The notes below the pieces were generated by a model. The model was not told where the DNA came from and ran no database searches. It worked only from the letters and a program-made list of their open reading frames with translations. The translations under genes and the position numbers were made by a program. 64,000 nucleotides of DNA from Vibrio sagamiensis NBRC 104589 (GTDB taxonomy: Bacteria > Pseudomonadota > Gammaproteobacteria > Enterobacterales > Vibrionaceae). The stretch's first letter is position 1. Every line of letters begins with the position of its first letter. Shown here one piece after another: positions 1 to 11,325 of this stretch. The stretch lies in the NCBI RefSeq assembly GCF_007990935.1, contig NZ_BJXJ01000006.1, forward strand, positions 1 through 64,000. Direction: 5' to 3'.

Positions 1-34
1 CTAACAATACCTTGGAAGCAAAAAGTCTGTTAGG

Positions 35-60
35 AAAACCCAGCTTCGGCTGGGTTTTTT
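35..60 (+). terminator. Rho-independent terminator of a gene left of the window
   Basis: Arms AACCCAGC (37-44) and GCTGGGTT (49-56) around a TTCG tetraloop, followed by a T run to 60. It ends a plus-strand transcript whose gene lies outside the window. Bases 61-250 hold no gene that I can see. Confidence 0.85.
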
Positions 61-250
61 GATCCATTTGTTTCTTTAAACTCTCTATACATGAGTTACC
101 TCAAAATGCTTCATTCAGAGCAATGTTACTGAATCAAATGAAAGGGAGACAAGGAAGCGAAATAGAAGTTCTTCCAAGTTACTTGGATAGAGTATAGAGG
201 AACACTTATTGATAGAAGGTGACTGGAATGCAGAGGGATCATAAAGGTAT

Positions 251-281
251 AAAAAAACGCTGCAATGTGCAGCGTTTTTTT
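251..281 (-). terminator. Terminator of ptsHI-crr
   Basis: Perfect stem ACGCTGCA (257-264) / TGCAGCGT (268-275) with A tract on the left and T tract on the right, so it can work in both directions. It lies 19 nt beyond the crr stop codon. Confidence 0.9.
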
Positions 282-299
282 CGTGTTGAATTAAGTTGA

Positions 300-809
300 T
301 TACTTAGTCACACGAAGAACTGGTGTTTCACCAACGTTAACAGAACCAGCAAGCTTGTTTAGCTCTTTGATTTCGTCCATGTTAGAGATAACTACTGGTG
401 TTAGCGTCGATTTTGCTTTCTCTTCTAGAAGAGCGAGATCAAATTCAATGATTGTATCACCAACTTTTACAGTTTGACCTTCTTCAGCAATACGTTTGAA
501 ACCTTCGCCTTTTAGTTCAACAGTATCAATACCGAAGTGAACGAAAAGTTCAACACCATCGTCAGACTCGATAGAGAATGCATGGTTTGTTTCGAAGATT
601 TTACCGATAGTACCGTTTACAGGAGCTACCATCTTGTTACCAGCAGGTTTGATAGCAATACCGTCACCAACGATTTTTTCAGCAAAAACAACATCTGGCA
701 CATCTTCGATGTTTACGATTTCACCAGAAAGTGGTGCGATAATTTCAATTGCACCTGCGTCAGCGCTGTCGTCAGATACTAGCTTCTTAAGTTTGTCAAA
801 CAGACCCAT
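300..809 (-). CDS. crr: PTS glucose-specific enzyme IIA (EIIA-Glc)
   Basis: 169-residue cytoplasmic phosphocarrier that takes phosphate from HPr and passes it to EIIB domains of sugar permeases; in enterics and vibrios it also signals carbon status to adenylate cyclase and permeases. The PTS_EIIA_1 domain fills the protein. The two active-site histidines are visible as H76 (in ETNHAF) and H91 (in LFVHFG), matching H75/H90 of E. coli without the initiator Met. It is the last gene of ptsH-ptsI-crr, 104 nt after ptsI, and precedes a strong terminator. The only GlcNAc permease in the window (31920-33494) has no EIIA domain, so this protein is its probable phosphate donor (inference). Confidence 0.97.
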   Translation of the reverse strand: MGLFDKLKKLVSDDSADAGAIEIIAPLSGEIVNIEDVPDVVFAEKIVGDGIAIKPAGNKMVAPVNGTIGKIFETNHAFSIESDDGVELFVHFGIDTVELKGEGFKRIAEEGQTVKVGDTIIEFDLALLEEKAKSTLTPVVISNMDEIKELNKLAGSVNVGETPVLRVTK

Positions 810-913
810 TGTGTCGTGCTCCTAACGTTTTATTCAATTCTGTCGAATTATAGTATACCAATCTGGTGTGATAGACGACTATTTTGATCGCCTATCTCCG
901 TGTAATCAGTGAA

Positions 914-2638
914 TTATTGAGTTTTCTCTGCAATGAACTGCTCAACAACGGCTTCAATTTCTGCTGCTGTTGGTAGAGAAAGAGCTTTTTCAGCCATAGC
1001 TTTTACTTCAGAAAAGTTAGAGTTACGGATAACTTTCTTCACTTTAGGGATTGAGATGCCGCTCATCGAGAACTCATCTAGCCCCATTCCTAGAAGTAAA
1101 AGTGTCGCACGTTCATCACCTGCAAGCTCACCACACATACCAGTCCACTTACCTTCCGCATGAGAAGCGTCGATAACCTGCTTAATTACAGTAAGTACTG
1201 CTGGTGACAGTGGGTTGTATAGGTGAGAAATCATCTCGTTACCACGATCTACTGCTAGTGTGTACTGAGTTAAGTCATTGGTACCGATAGAGAAGAAAGC
1301 CACTTCCTTCGCTAGGTGGTGCGCGATAGCGGCTGCCGCTGGAGTCTCAACCATGACACCAATTTCGATACTTTCATCAAATGCATGGCCTTCAGCGCGC
1401 AGCTCTGCTTTGTACTCTTCGATGGTTTTTTTAAGCTCACGGATTTCTTCAACAGAGATGATCATTGGGAACATGATACGTAGCTTACCGTGTGCTGATG
1501 CACGAAGGATACCACGTAACTGGTCACGTAGGATTTCACGACGATCCAAGCTGATACGTACCGCACGCCAACCTAAGAACGGGTTCATCTCTTTTGGTAG
1601 ATCCATGTATGGGAGATCTTTATCACCGCCAATATCCATAGTACGGATAATAACAGATTCACCATTCATGGCTTCAGCGACCTCTTTATAAGCTTTGTAC
1701 TGCTCTTCTTCAGTTGGAAGTGCATCACGGTCCATAAAAAGAAATTCAGTGCGGTAAAGCCCAACACCTTCACCACCATTGCGAATGATACTGTCACAAT
1801 CTTTTACTGTCCCGATGTTGCCGCATACTTCTACGCGATGTCCATCAAGAGTCTCTGCATGTAGATCTTTTAGCTGAGCTAGTTCTTCTTTCTCAGCAAA
1901 GAATGCAGCTTTTACAACTTTAGCTTCTTCAAGTTCAGCTTCAGATGGGTTGATAACAATTTTGTTGTTCATTGCATCAAGAATCAGCATATCGCCATTT
2001 TTAACTTGCTTAGTGATGTCGTTAGTACCAACAATGGCAGGTAACTCTAGAGAGCGAGCCATGATTGAGGTATGAGAAGTACGACCACCAATATCACATG
2101 CGAAACCTAAAACGTAATCAAGGTTGATTTGTGCGGTTTCAGAAGGCGTCAAATCGTAAGCAACAAGAAGGACTTCTTCATTGATATCGCTTAATGAAAC
2201 AATGTTGATGCCAAGTGCGTTTTTAACAAAACGAGTACCAATATCACGAATGTCTGTTGCACGCTCTTTAAGGTATTCATCGTCAAGAGATTCAAGGGCT
2301 GTTGCTTGCTCTTCAATAACAGAGTGAATTGCGAGATCGGCAGACATTTTGTCGTTTTTGATAAGTGCTAGGATCTCTTCTTCTAGCTCTTCATCTTCAA
2401 GAAGCATGATGTGACCTTCAAAGATCGCTTCTTTTTCCTCACCAAACGTTTCAAGTGCTTTTTGCTTGATTGTCTCTAATTGAGCTGAAGATTTGTTACG
2501 TGCGTCAAAAAAACGAGCAACTTCTGCTTCTATTTGGTCATCAGAAATAGTGTTTGTATTTAGGACAATTTCATCTTCTTGAAGGAGTAGTGCTTTACCG
2601 ATTGCAATACCAGGAGATGCTAGAATGCCTGAAATCAT
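914..2638 (-). CDS. ptsI: PTS enzyme I (PEP-protein phosphotransferase)
   Basis: 574 residues, the usual length. It autophosphorylates with phosphoenolpyruvate and hands the phosphate to HPr, the first step of all PTS sugar uptake. The order is N-terminal HPr-binding domain, swivelling phosphohistidine domain with the motif [13 protein letters not shown] carrying H189, and a C-terminal PEP-binding TIM barrel containing the [13 protein letters not shown] and GMCGELAGD signatures. Second gene of the minus-strand ptsH-ptsI-crr operon. The 136-nt gap from ptsH holds a hairpin that could set the ptsH:ptsI ratio. Confidence 0.97.
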   Translation of the reverse strand: MISGILASPGIAIGKALLLQEDEIVLNTNTISDDQIEAEVARFFDARNKSSAQLETIKQKALETFGEEKEAIFEGHIMLLEDEELEEEILALIKNDKMSADLAIHSVIEEQATALESLDDEYLKERATDIRDIGTRFVKNALGINIVSLSDINEEVLLVAYDLTPSETAQINLDYVLGFACDIGGRTSHTSIMARSLELPAIVGTNDITKQVKNGDMLILDAMNNKIVINPSEAELEEAKVVKAAFFAEKEELAQLKDLHAETLDGHRVEVCGNIGTVKDCDSIIRNGGEGVGLYRTEFLFMDRDALPTEEEQYKAYKEVAEAMNGESVIIRTMDIGGDKDLPYMDLPKEMNPFLGWRAVRISLDRREILRDQLRGILRASAHGKLRIMFPMIISVEEIRELKKTIEEYKAELRAEGHAFDESIEIGVMVETPAAAAIAHHLAKEVAFFSIGTNDLTQYTLAVDRGNEMISHLYNPLSPAVLTVIKQVIDASHAEGKWTGMCGELAGDERATLLLLGMGLDEFSMSGISIPKVKKVIRNSNFSEVKAMAEKALSLPTAAEIEAVVEQFIAEKTQ

Positions 2639-2728
2639 AGCCTTACCTTAAGTTGGTCAACTTTAAAAACGGAAAATAATGAGTGCGCTAACGATTAGTT
2701 TTAGCTTAGTTTTGAGCCTATTTCCAAT

Positions 2729-2757
2729 AAAGCCACTTTGCTTAACAAAATGGCTTT
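2729..2757 (-). terminator. ptsH-ptsI intergenic hairpin (possible attenuator)
   Basis: AAAGCCA then TTTG (2729-2739) can pair with CAAA then TGGCTTT (2745-2757) around CTTAA, with one C/A mismatch. There is no long U run, so partial termination or RNA processing between ptsH and ptsI is more likely than full termination. Confidence 0.5.
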
Positions 2758-2774
2758 AGGAACAGCATATCAGA

Positions 2775-3032
2775 TTAGTGTAGTTGATCCATCAGGGCAA
2801 CTAGGTGATCAACAGCTTGTTGAGCTTGTGGGCCTTCAGCTGAGATAGTAACTAGAGTGCCTTTTACAAGGCCTAGTGTTTGTAGTTTGAAAAGGCTTTT
2901 TGCGCTAGCGCTTTTACCGTTAGAAGTCACAGTAATATCTGCTTCGAAGCTTTTTGCTTCTTTAACAAATTGTGCAGCTGGGCGAGTGTGGAGACCGTTT
3001 TCTGCTGTGATTTCTACTTGCTTCTCGTACAT
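2775..3032 (-). CDS. ptsH: Phosphocarrier protein HPr
   Basis: 85 residues, standard HPr. It shuttles phosphate from enzyme I to EIIA domains. The active-site histidine is H15 in NGLHTRPAA, and S46 sits in the SAKSLFKLQ helix (the position that is kinase-regulated in Firmicutes; no such kinase is seen here). First gene of the ptsH-ptsI-crr operon, so the main promoter should lie in 3033-3200; I could not assign it with certainty. Confidence 0.97.
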   Translation of the reverse strand: MYEKQVEITAENGLHTRPAAQFVKEAKSFEADITVTSNGKSASAKSLFKLQTLGLVKGTLVTISAEGPQAQQAVDHLVALMDQLH

Positions 3033-3265
3033 GTGATATACCCCGATAAATGTATTTTTGTCAGTTGTGACTGTATCAGATTAACTACTTCCCCTTAATT
3101 ATCGAATAAGGGTACTAAAGCGTTTCAGAAAGATACTAGTCAAAAATTTGGCGGATGCGCAAATTGTTGCTGTTTCAGCCGCTTGAAATCTTTTGGCTTA
3201 GATTCTTTATTTTGAACCTAAAAATAAAACCCCCTGATATTACCAAAGGTGGGGCTAGGATCAAC

Positions 3266-3292
3266 AAAAAAGCCCCTAGTTGGGGCTTTTTT
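3266..3292 (-). terminator. Terminator of cysK
   Basis: AAAAAAGCCCC (3266-3276), loop TAGTT, GGGGCTTTTTT (3282-3292). Perfect and symmetrical, so it can act in both directions; on the minus strand it lies just beyond the cysK stop codon. Confidence 0.88.
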
Positions 3293-3318
3293 GGACGAAA
3301 AGTTGATTTGACTACATA

Positions 3319-4287
3319 TTACTGTTGGTTCTCTTTTTCAGAAAATAGGCCAGTAAATAAAGCAGTACTTAAGTAGCGCTCACCTGAACTGGGAAGAATG
3401 GTTACAATGGTTTTACCTTTAAATTCAGGTAGCTCTGATATTCTATTTGCCGCGACGACGGCAGCACCTGAAGATATTCCTGCTAAAATACCTTCTTCTT
3501 TCATTAGGCGACGAGCCATTTCAATGGCTTCTTCCGAAGTAACTTGCTCCACACGGTCAACTAATTCTAAATCTAGATTGCCCGGAATGAAGCCAGCACC
3601 GATACCTTGAATTTTATGTGGGGCTGGTTGAATATCTTCACCTGCTAACAATTGACTAATTACGGGTGACTCTGCCGGTTCGACAGCCACAGAAGTAATT
3701 AATTTCTTTTTTTCACCTTTGATGAAACGGCTCGTACCTGTGAGTGTTCCACCTGTACCAACGCCTGCTACGAATACGTCAATGTCACCATTTGTTGCTT
3801 CCCAAATTTCAGGGCCTGTAGTTTTTGCGTGAATTTCAGGATTCGCTGGGTTATCAAACTGCTGTAAAAGGAGATACTTTTCTGGATCTTTTGCGACAAT
3901 TTCTTCTGCTTTTGTAATCGCGCCTTTCATTCCTTTTGCTGCTTCGGTGAGTTCCAGATTGGCACCCAGAGCCTTGAGGAGTTTACGGCGCTCAAGGCTC
4001 ATTGACTCAGGCATTGTTAAAGTGAGTTTGTAACCACGAGCGGCTGCTACAAATGCAAGTGCAATACCTGTGTTACCACTGGTTGGTTCGACAAGTTCAA
4101 TACCTGGCTTAAGAGACCCCGCTTTTTCTGCTGCCCAAATCATGTTTGCACCGATACGACACTTCACGCTGAAGCTTGGGTTTCGTGCTTCAATTTTTGC
4201 TAGGACATTGCCGTTGCTGACTTTATTTAGGCGGACAAGAGGAGTATTACCAATAGTAAGGGAGTTGTCTTCATAGATCTTGTTCAT
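3319..4287 (-). CDS. cysK: Cysteine synthase A (O-acetylserine sulfhydrylase)
   Basis: PLP enzyme making L-cysteine from O-acetylserine and sulfide. I place the start at 4287 ([10 protein letters not shown], 322 residues) because it matches the family start and has AGAGG 7 nt upstream; an upstream in-frame start at 4326 would add 13 unsupported residues. K42 in NPSFSVKCR is the PLP-binding lysine and TSGNTG (69-74) is the substrate loop. cysZ, the sulfate importer, lies just upstream on the same strand, so uptake and final assimilation of sulfur are neighbours. CysB control is expected from the family, but I did not identify a site. Confidence 0.96.
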   Translation of the reverse strand: MNKIYEDNSLTIGNTPLVRLNKVSNGNVLAKIEARNPSFSVKCRIGANMIWAAEKAGSLKPGIELVEPTSGNTGIALAFVAAARGYKLTLTMPESMSLERRKLLKALGANLELTEAAKGMKGAITKAEEIVAKDPEKYLLLQQFDNPANPEIHAKTTGPEIWEATNGDIDVFVAGVGTGGTLTGTSRFIKGEKKKLITSVAVEPAESPVISQLLAGEDIQPAPHKIQGIGAGFIPGNLDLELVDRVEQVTSEEAIEMARRLMKEEGILAGISSGAAVVAANRISELPEFKGKTIVTILPSSGERYLSTALFTGLFSEKENQQ

Positions 4288-4410
4288 AATGGGCCTCTGC
4301 ATGAAAAGCTTTGAAATATGGTTCAAAGGATACAGCTAAAAGCATATGTGCTATGAAAAAAAGGGAAAAGGATTAAAAAGTTATATCTTATGAGCTCACA
4401 CTAAATTATC

Positions 4411-4442
4411 TAAAAATGAGGGAGAGTAGTCATTTCTCCCTC
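4411..4442 (-). terminator. Terminator of cysZ
   Basis: Arms GAGGGAGA (4418-4425) and TCTCCCTC (4435-4442); on the minus strand the stem is followed by ATTTTTA. This separates cysZ from cysK transcription. Confidence 0.85.
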
Positions 4443-4461
4443 TAAGTTTTAAGTGGTAGGC

Positions 4462-5205
4462 TTAGCGTTGATGTTTGAATTCCATCACCCACATTGCCGT
4501 GGCTCCACAGACGGCAACGGGCATTATAATGAGGTTAATAATCGGTATAGTGGTAAAAATAGAAACCAGCATCCCGAACCCGTAGGCCTGGCTTTGTTTT
4601 TGTTTCAACTTGTAACGCATATCATTGAATGAGACTTTATGATTATCAAATGGGTAATCACAATATTGAATAGCAAGCATCCAAGCTGTGAACAAGAACC
4701 ATAAAATAGGCCCCAGAACCTGTCCAATGGCTGGGATTAACAACAAAAGAAAGAGGCCAATGGCTTTAGGTAAAACATAAAGCAATTTGCGCCATTCTCG
4801 GGCTAAAACACGAGGTACATCTTTGATGACGTCGATAACTCCGTCATCATTCAAAGGTTGTCCTGTTAGAAACTCTTCTACTTTTTCGGCTAGAAGTCCG
4901 TTAAAGGGAGCGGCGATAAAATTTGCAAGCGTACTAAAAAAGTAGGAAAACGTTGCCAAAATGGTCAATCCTAAAAGAGGCCACAAAATGTAAGTGAGCC
5001 AAGATAGAAAATCAGGTAATTGTCCGAGCCAATCTTCAATCCATATGTTTAGGTTTGAGAAAAGGTAGAAGATAGCACTACCAATAAGCAAAATGTTAGC
5101 GGCAAGAGGTAATATGACAAAACGTCTTATTTTAGGTGAAAGGGCGATCTTTGCTCCGTATAGGAGATAACCGAATCCTGTTTTGGGGTGGATGTTTAGG
5201 CTCAT
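4462..5205 (-). CDS. cysZ: Sulfate transporter CysZ
   Basis: 247-residue inner-membrane protein of the CysZ/EI24 family, which imports sulfate for cysteine synthesis. Hydrophobic segments can be seen near residues 25-50, 68-95, 145-175 and 205-235, consistent with the hairpin-like membrane topology of the family. The start at 5205 (MSLNIHPKTGFGYLL) fits the usual N-terminus. It is adjacent to cysK with its own terminator, and divergent from zipA. Confidence 0.93.
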   Translation of the reverse strand: MSLNIHPKTGFGYLLYGAKIALSPKIRRFVILPLAANILLIGSAIFYLFSNLNIWIEDWLGQLPDFLSWLTYILWPLLGLTILATFSYFFSTLANFIAAPFNGLLAEKVEEFLTGQPLNDDGVIDVIKDVPRVLAREWRKLLYVLPKAIGLFLLLLIPAIGQVLGPILWFLFTAWMLAIQYCDYPFDNHKVSFNDMRYKLKQKQSQAYGFGMLVSIFTTIPIINLIIMPVAVCGATAMWVMEFKHQR

Positions 5206-5451
5206 ATGGAAGTTATTTTAGTGTAAGTATTTGTCTATTGTACCTACTCAAATTATTCTTTCAAACTGGGAGAAAAAAGTTGTCTAATATGGAATCGAGG
5301 CAAAAATCACAACAAAAACGAAACTTATTGAATTAATTTGTTCTAAACCTACATATAGTTTTGGTAAAGTAACAGCATCACTAGGATTTATGCACTTGGG
5401 GTGCTGCCTTATGGTGCATGGCAGTAACAGCAAGTAGATTGAGAGTAAATA

Positions 5452-6390
5452 ATGCAGGAATTGCGAATCGTACTCATTGTCGTTGGCGTTTTAGCCATCG
5501 CTGCTTTGCTATTTCATGGTTTATGGAGTAGCAAAAAAGACGGCAAAGCAAAGTTTGGTAATAAGCCGTTCAGTAAACTGGACGTTGAGAATAGCAGTGA
5601 GCAGGATAAAAAGGCACAGATGTCTCGTCGTGAGGTAGACGATGATGTTGAAACTATTCGTAAGGAACGTAAGGAACCTGGCTTCGGTCCTAGCAATGAG
5701 TTTGAGCAGTCACTGGCTGTTGATCCTCTTATCGATGATATGGCTGAAACTAAGCTCAAAGAATCTGATAGAGTTGAAGAAGAAGAGATTCCTGCTTTTT
5801 CTGCCAAAACAGCAGACAACGATATTGTTGCATCATATTCAGAAGCAAGCATGGACACGGTTAAAAATGAGCCTGTCATTGAGGCGTTAGCAGAGAGTCC
5901 GGTTATACTTGGCGAAGATTTACAATCTTCCCATAGAATGGAAGAACCTGAAAAGCCAAAAGCAGAGCCTGAAATGCAGGTCATAGTGTTAAATGTGCAT
6001 TGTGCTGGTGAAGCTCCTTTTGTTGGAACGAAGCTTTTTGACAGCATGCAACAAAATGGTTTGATATATGGTGAGATGAACATTTTCCATCGTCATATTG
6101 ATTTATCGGGTAATGGTAAAGTGCTCTTTAGTGTCGCTAATATGATGCAGCCAGGTACATTAGAACACGATGATCCAGCAGAGTTTACCACCCAAGGTAT
6201 CTCGTTCTTTATGACGTTACCTTGCTACGGGGAAGCGGATCAAAACTTCAATCTGATGCTACGTATTGCTCAACAAATCGCTGATGATATGGGAGGTAAT
6301 GTATTGGATGATCAGAGAAATCTCATGACTCCTGACAGACTTGCTTCCTATCGACGCCAGATTGCGGACTTTAATGCCGCTTTATCTTAA
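5452..6390 (+). CDS. zipA: Cell division protein ZipA
   Basis: 312 residues. ZipA anchors FtsZ filaments to the inner membrane and is essential for division in gammaproteobacteria. A single N-terminal membrane span covers about residues 5-23. A long acidic, low-complexity linker follows to about 175, then a C-terminal FtsZ-binding domain (about 180-305, starting at VIVLNVHC and including [15 protein letters not shown]). The linker is rich in Glu/Lys/Asp rather than the Pro/Gln often seen in enteric ZipA. Followed by ligA, as in E. coli, but with a terminator between them. Confidence 0.95.
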   Translation: MQELRIVLIVVGVLAIAALLFHGLWSSKKDGKAKFGNKPFSKLDVENSSEQDKKAQMSRREVDDDVETIRKERKEPGFGPSNEFEQSLAVDPLIDDMAETKLKESDRVEEEEIPAFSAKTADNDIVASYSEASMDTVKNEPVIEALAESPVILGEDLQSSHRMEEPEKPKAEPEMQVIVLNVHCAGEAPFVGTKLFDSMQQNGLIYGEMNIFHRHIDLSGNGKVLFSVANMMQPGTLEHDDPAEFTTQGISFFMTLPCYGEADQNFNLMLRIAQQIADDMGGNVLDDQRNLMTPDRLASYRRQIADFNAALS

Positions 6391-6412
6391 TTCCCCAACT
6401 AAAAATAATGAT

Positions 6413-6437
6413 AGGGGCTCCAGTCGGGGCCCTTTTT
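6413..6437 (+). terminator. Terminator between zipA and ligA
   Basis: AGGGGCTCC (6413-6421) pairs with GGGGCCCT (6426-6433) with one bulged G and a G-U pair, followed by TTTTT. ligA therefore probably depends on read-through or its own promoter in the short gap. Confidence 0.75.
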
Positions 6438-6466
6438 GTTAGATTTTCAACCTCACTAATGATTAA

Positions 6467-8494
<2,028 letters not shown>

Positions 8495-8585
8495 CGAGCT
8501 CATTACTGCTCTTCATGGCAAGGTTAAGGCTTATTTTATACGTATTGACCTTTAAGAACGTCCCCTAAAATGTAAACATCATTTC

Positions 8586-8621
8586 AAAAGCCTCTGATTT
8601 AATATTAATGAGGCTTTTTTT
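8586..8621 (+). terminator. Terminator of ligA
   Basis: AAAAGCCTC (8586-8594) pairs with GAGGCTTTT (8610 onward), followed by a seven-T run. It lies about 90 nt after the ligA stop codon. Confidence 0.85.
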
Positions 8622-9043
8622 GTTTCTTAATAAAGTCTATATGTGTAGAAAATTATTAATTTGTAACACTTTAGTGTCCTCTGTGTTTTATTTACTTTTG
8701 TTTTGATATTTAGTTATAAACTGAGCTTTATATCACATTTATATTCCTATTATCTTGCGTTTTTTTAATTACTTACGTCTTAAAAATAAAATTAAAAATA
8801 AGATCTAGATCAATAAGTGTTATGGAACTTTGTTCTGGCTCATATTTTTTTAGAGAAAAAATAAGTTCCGTTTGGATGTTTTTGAGCTCGAAGTTAGTCT
8901 TATAGGCATGGATACACGTTGTGTATGCAGGGGTTTGAAAAACCAATACTAATGATTCGGTTTACTTATGAGTTTCCTCTTGACTTTCGGCGGCCAACTA
9001 AAAGTAAGAGGAAAAATCAGCTATATATATTTAGGAGTTTTCC
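8622..9043 (+). other. Long AT-rich control region and leader of the porin gene
   Basis: 422 bases without a gene. From left to right it holds a half-good CRP-like site (TGAGC, six bases, TCACA) near 8730-8745, a direct repeat of TTAAAAATAA (8780-8789 and 8792-8801), a bulged hairpin around ATACAC-GTT-GTGTAT near 8911-8925, GGTTT/AAACC just after it, and a strong hairpin at 8973-9014. The mRNA leader is therefore probably long and folded. Confidence 0.5.
8973..9014 (+). other. 14-bp hairpin in the porin 5' leader
   Basis: TTTCCTCTT (8973-8981) pairs with AAGAGGAAA (9006-9014), then, after one bulged G (8982), ACTTT (8983-8987) pairs with AAAGT (9001-9005); the loop is 13 nt and GC-rich. It ends 29 nt before the start codon, just ahead of the AGGAG ribosome binding site at 9033-9037. 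No U run follows, so it is not a terminator. Confidence 0.75.
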
Positions 9044-10036
9044 ATGAACAAAATAATTAAACGCTCACTTCTTGGTGTTGCTATCGCAGCAGCAGGTTCT
9101 GCAAATGCGGCGGTTCAGTTAGCCGGTGAGAATTTTGAGATCTATGGTACGGCTGCGGCTTACAATCTGTTTGATGCGCCAAAAGCAAGTGGTAAAGACT
9201 CAAATAACACAGTTGGCATAGAATCGAAAATTGGTTTTAAAGGTAAACATACTTACGAAGATTTTCCAGCTGATTTATTATGGCAAATCGAGTCTGGCTG
9301 GGCATCTCACGCAGATTCAGCTTGGGCAAGTGATCGCGGTATCTTAGGTGGTCGTGACACGTTCGTTGGTTTAGGCTTCGATTTTGGTAACGTTAAAATT
9401 GGTCGCATGACACACGCAACTTACGATATCGTTGACTGGCCTCACTCAAATCCAGGTCTTGGTAATGTATTCGACTGGAATAACGATCTAGGTGTCTCAT
9501 TCCAAGATCGTGCTGATAATATGATTCGTTTCGAATCGGCAAAAATCGGTCCAGTGAACTTTAATGCGACGTTCTCTGGTATGGAAAAATCCACATCGGA
9601 TATCATTGCTTCTGCTGCAGTATACTTTACACAAGAAAAGTACAGCTTACATGCTGGTTACTACAATCGCGGTGAAGCAGAAGATAAGTCATTTGTTGAC
9701 CATTCATACGCTATTGTTGGCGGTAACGTTTACCTAGATAAAGTAACACTAAGTGCTGCTTACAAAATGATGGAAGCGGGTGGTGATAAGCAAAATGCGG
9801 TCTCTGCAACAGCACAATACATGTTTACAGATAAACTTTTGGTGAAACTAGGCTATGCTGCAACTGATGATGCAGATGGTGTAGCAGATTCTGCTGACCA
9901 AGCGATTACTGCTCGTTTAGGTTACTTATTACCAAGTACTTACCTATATATGGACGTACGTAACTACGACTTTAACGATAGTAACGATGCTGACGATACA
10001 ACTCGTCTGCTTCTTGGTGCTGAATACTACTTCTAA
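9044..10036 (+). CDS. Outer-membrane porin (gram-negative general porin family)
   Basis: 330 residues. A signal peptide ends at about ANA (22), and the mature protein is a beta-barrel with alternating hydrophobic strands and a C-terminal phenylalanine (GAEYYF), the outer-membrane insertion signal. The family forms trimeric 16-strand diffusion channels; NFEIYGTAAAYNLFD and the RLLLGAEYYF end are typical. In Vibrio such porins (OmpU/OmpT/OmpL types) are commonly controlled by ToxR and CRP, and toxR lies 8 kb away. I cannot tell which named porin this is from sequence alone. Confidence 0.9.
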   Translation: MNKIIKRSLLGVAIAAAGSANAAVQLAGENFEIYGTAAAYNLFDAPKASGKDSNNTVGIESKIGFKGKHTYEDFPADLLWQIESGWASHADSAWASDRGILGGRDTFVGLGFDFGNVKIGRMTHATYDIVDWPHSNPGLGNVFDWNNDLGVSFQDRADNMIRFESAKIGPVNFNATFSGMEKSTSDIIASAAVYFTQEKYSLHAGYYNRGEAEDKSFVDHSYAIVGGNVYLDKVTLSAAYKMMEAGGDKQNAVSATAQYMFTDKLLVKLGYAATDDADGVADSADQAITARLGYLLPSTYLYMDVRNYDFNDSNDADDTTRLLLGAEYYF

Positions 10037-10069
10037 TTTATCAAGTGATTACATTTATACTGTCAATTT

Positions 10070-10097
10070 TGCGAGTGCCCTTGGTACTCGCATTTTT
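10070..10097 (+). terminator. Terminator of the porin gene
   Basis: TGCGAGTGCC (10070-10079), loop CTT, GGTACTCGCA (10083-10092), then TTTTT. Nine of ten base pairs are Watson-Crick. Confidence 0.88.
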
Positions 10098-10117
10098 CAA
10101 TTCATAAGGACTAAATA

Positions 10118-10822
10118 ATGAAATTTTTATATAAGACACTTTTAGTTACAGGCCTAATGACATCATTTAGTTCTTTCGCTACAGTCAATGTCGACTTTGA
10201 TGTGGCAATTGAACCTATGTTGATAAATGGTGAAGAAGTTGGCTCATTCGTTAATCAAATGACGAAAGCGGAACTACCTAATGGCACAAACCAACTTGTA
10301 ATTCGTGTGTCCAAGCTAATCAGAGATAAAGGTGTCTTCACAAAATTTAAATCGGAACCTATTGTGCTGACTTTTGACGCTTCAGATACAAATCTTCGTA
10401 TTGAACCAGGCAAAGCTTTTAATTCATCAGAAGAAGTAGGTGACTTTCAAACCAATCCAAAAGCTAAAATTATTCAGAATGATGGTAATATTATGAGCGT
10501 TCATGAAGGTGTGCTAGAGCCTGGGAAGGGGCTTATCCGCGACTATAGTGATGAGTTAGCAGCCTATAATATGGCACATGGCCATACATTTGAATTGTCT
10601 AATGAAGCCTTGACTGCTGCACTACCAGAGGCAGGTGAAAAATCCAAGGTAGAATTAATAAAAGAGTCAAAAATTAAAGCCGAGAGAGAAAAGCAACTTC
10701 AACCAAAGAAAATAAATATATCATTACGCAAAACCGCAAAAGTTGAAAGTTTAAAAGGGCAATTTAAAGGATTGACCGTTACAGAACAAAAAGAATTCTT
10801 AGCTTGGGCAATTATGCAGTAG
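10118..10822 (+). CDS. UPF0319/DUF2057 family secreted protein (YccT-like)
   Basis: 234 residues. A signal peptide ends near residue 21 (SSFA/TVNV). The body resembles the DUF2057 (UPF0319) family: a beta-rich N-terminal half starting VNVDFDVAIEPMLINGEEV, then a charged Lys/Glu-rich segment at 170-200 and a hydrophobic C-terminal helix. The family is periplasmic or exported and of unclear role; YccT of enterics has been linked to curli regulation, which I would not transfer here. It lies after the porin terminator, so it is probably transcribed separately. Confidence 0.8.
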   Translation: MKFLYKTLLVTGLMTSFSSFATVNVDFDVAIEPMLINGEEVGSFVNQMTKAELPNGTNQLVIRVSKLIRDKGVFTKFKSEPIVLTFDASDTNLRIEPGKAFNSSEEVGDFQTNPKAKIIQNDGNIMSVHEGVLEPGKGLIRDYSDELAAYNMAHGHTFELSNEALTAALPEAGEKSKVELIKESKIKAEREKQLQPKKINISLRKTAKVESLKGQFKGLTVTEQKEFLAWAIMQ

Positions 10823-11151
10823 CCTTTAGCATATGTAGTTAATTTATTAGCTTGTCGCGACTTCAAGCATATGCTTAATTAAGCATACCGTGACTTTAAA
10901 ATATGCAGATATTTTAAAAGCACGGTTCATGGGGTTTTATTCATAGGTGTGCGGTGATCTAATGTTGTGTCATTGACCCGATTTCATATGTTTAAACCCT
11001 ATAAGTGTATGATTACCAGAAATAGAATTTATTGAAGTCGGGTCGCTTACCATTGATTTCGGAGTTCTGAAGTTTACTAATCATAGCCATTTGATGAGGC
11101 ATCAAGCTTATCTCAATTACTTGGTTTAAACTTGATTACCTAAGGTAAGCA
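10823..11151. other. Gene-free gap with an AT-rich inverted repeat
   Basis: 329 bases between two genes that face each other. The only clear structure is the 17-bp inverted repeat at 10888-10925; the remainder shows no coding signal, operator or U-tailed terminator that I can defend. Confidence 0.5.
10888..10925. repeat. Inverted repeat, 15 of 17 matches, tetraloop GCAG
   Basis: Left arm CCGTGACTTTAAAATAT (10888-10904), loop GCAG, right arm ATATTTTAAAAGCACGG (10909-10925). The two mismatches are adjacent. There is no T tract on either side, so it does not look like a standard intrinsic terminator, although it lies between convergent genes. Confidence 0.7.
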
Positions 11152-11325
11152 TTAATGCTTTTTACCCACCAATTGGCAATAACCTTCAGGAACATACATC
11201 TTCTCACCATTTTTATTAATACATTCTTCATATTTGCCTAGACCTGCTCCCTGATTTTCAGAAGAGCTTGCAAGGGCACCAAATGTAAATAGTGTTCCTA
11301 GTATTGAAATTAAAATCAATCTCAT
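11152..11325 (-). CDS. 57-residue secreted small protein, function unknown
   Basis: Minus-strand ATG at 11325 with AGGAGA 6-8 nt upstream, stop at 11152-11154. The N-terminus (MRLILISILGTLFTFGALA) is a textbook signal peptide cleaved near ALA/S; the mature part of about 38 residues is hydrophilic with two cysteines (in EECIN and GYCQL) that could form one disulfide, and ends in a basic tail. I do not recognise the family. It stands alone between the DUF2057 gene and a long gene-free stretch. Confidence 0.65.
   Translation of the reverse strand: MRLILISILGTLFTFGALASSSENQGAGLGKYEECINKNGEKMYVPEGYCQLVGKKH

Noticed and set aside
1278..1691. 137-codon plus-strand frame opposite ptsI
   Set aside because: Low-complexity, Ser/Ile/Arg-rich antisense of a conserved gene; typical shadow frame.
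5514..6083. 189-codon minus-strand frame opposite zipA
   Set aside because: Serine-rich antisense translation of the ZipA Glu/Asp linker; no ribosome site.
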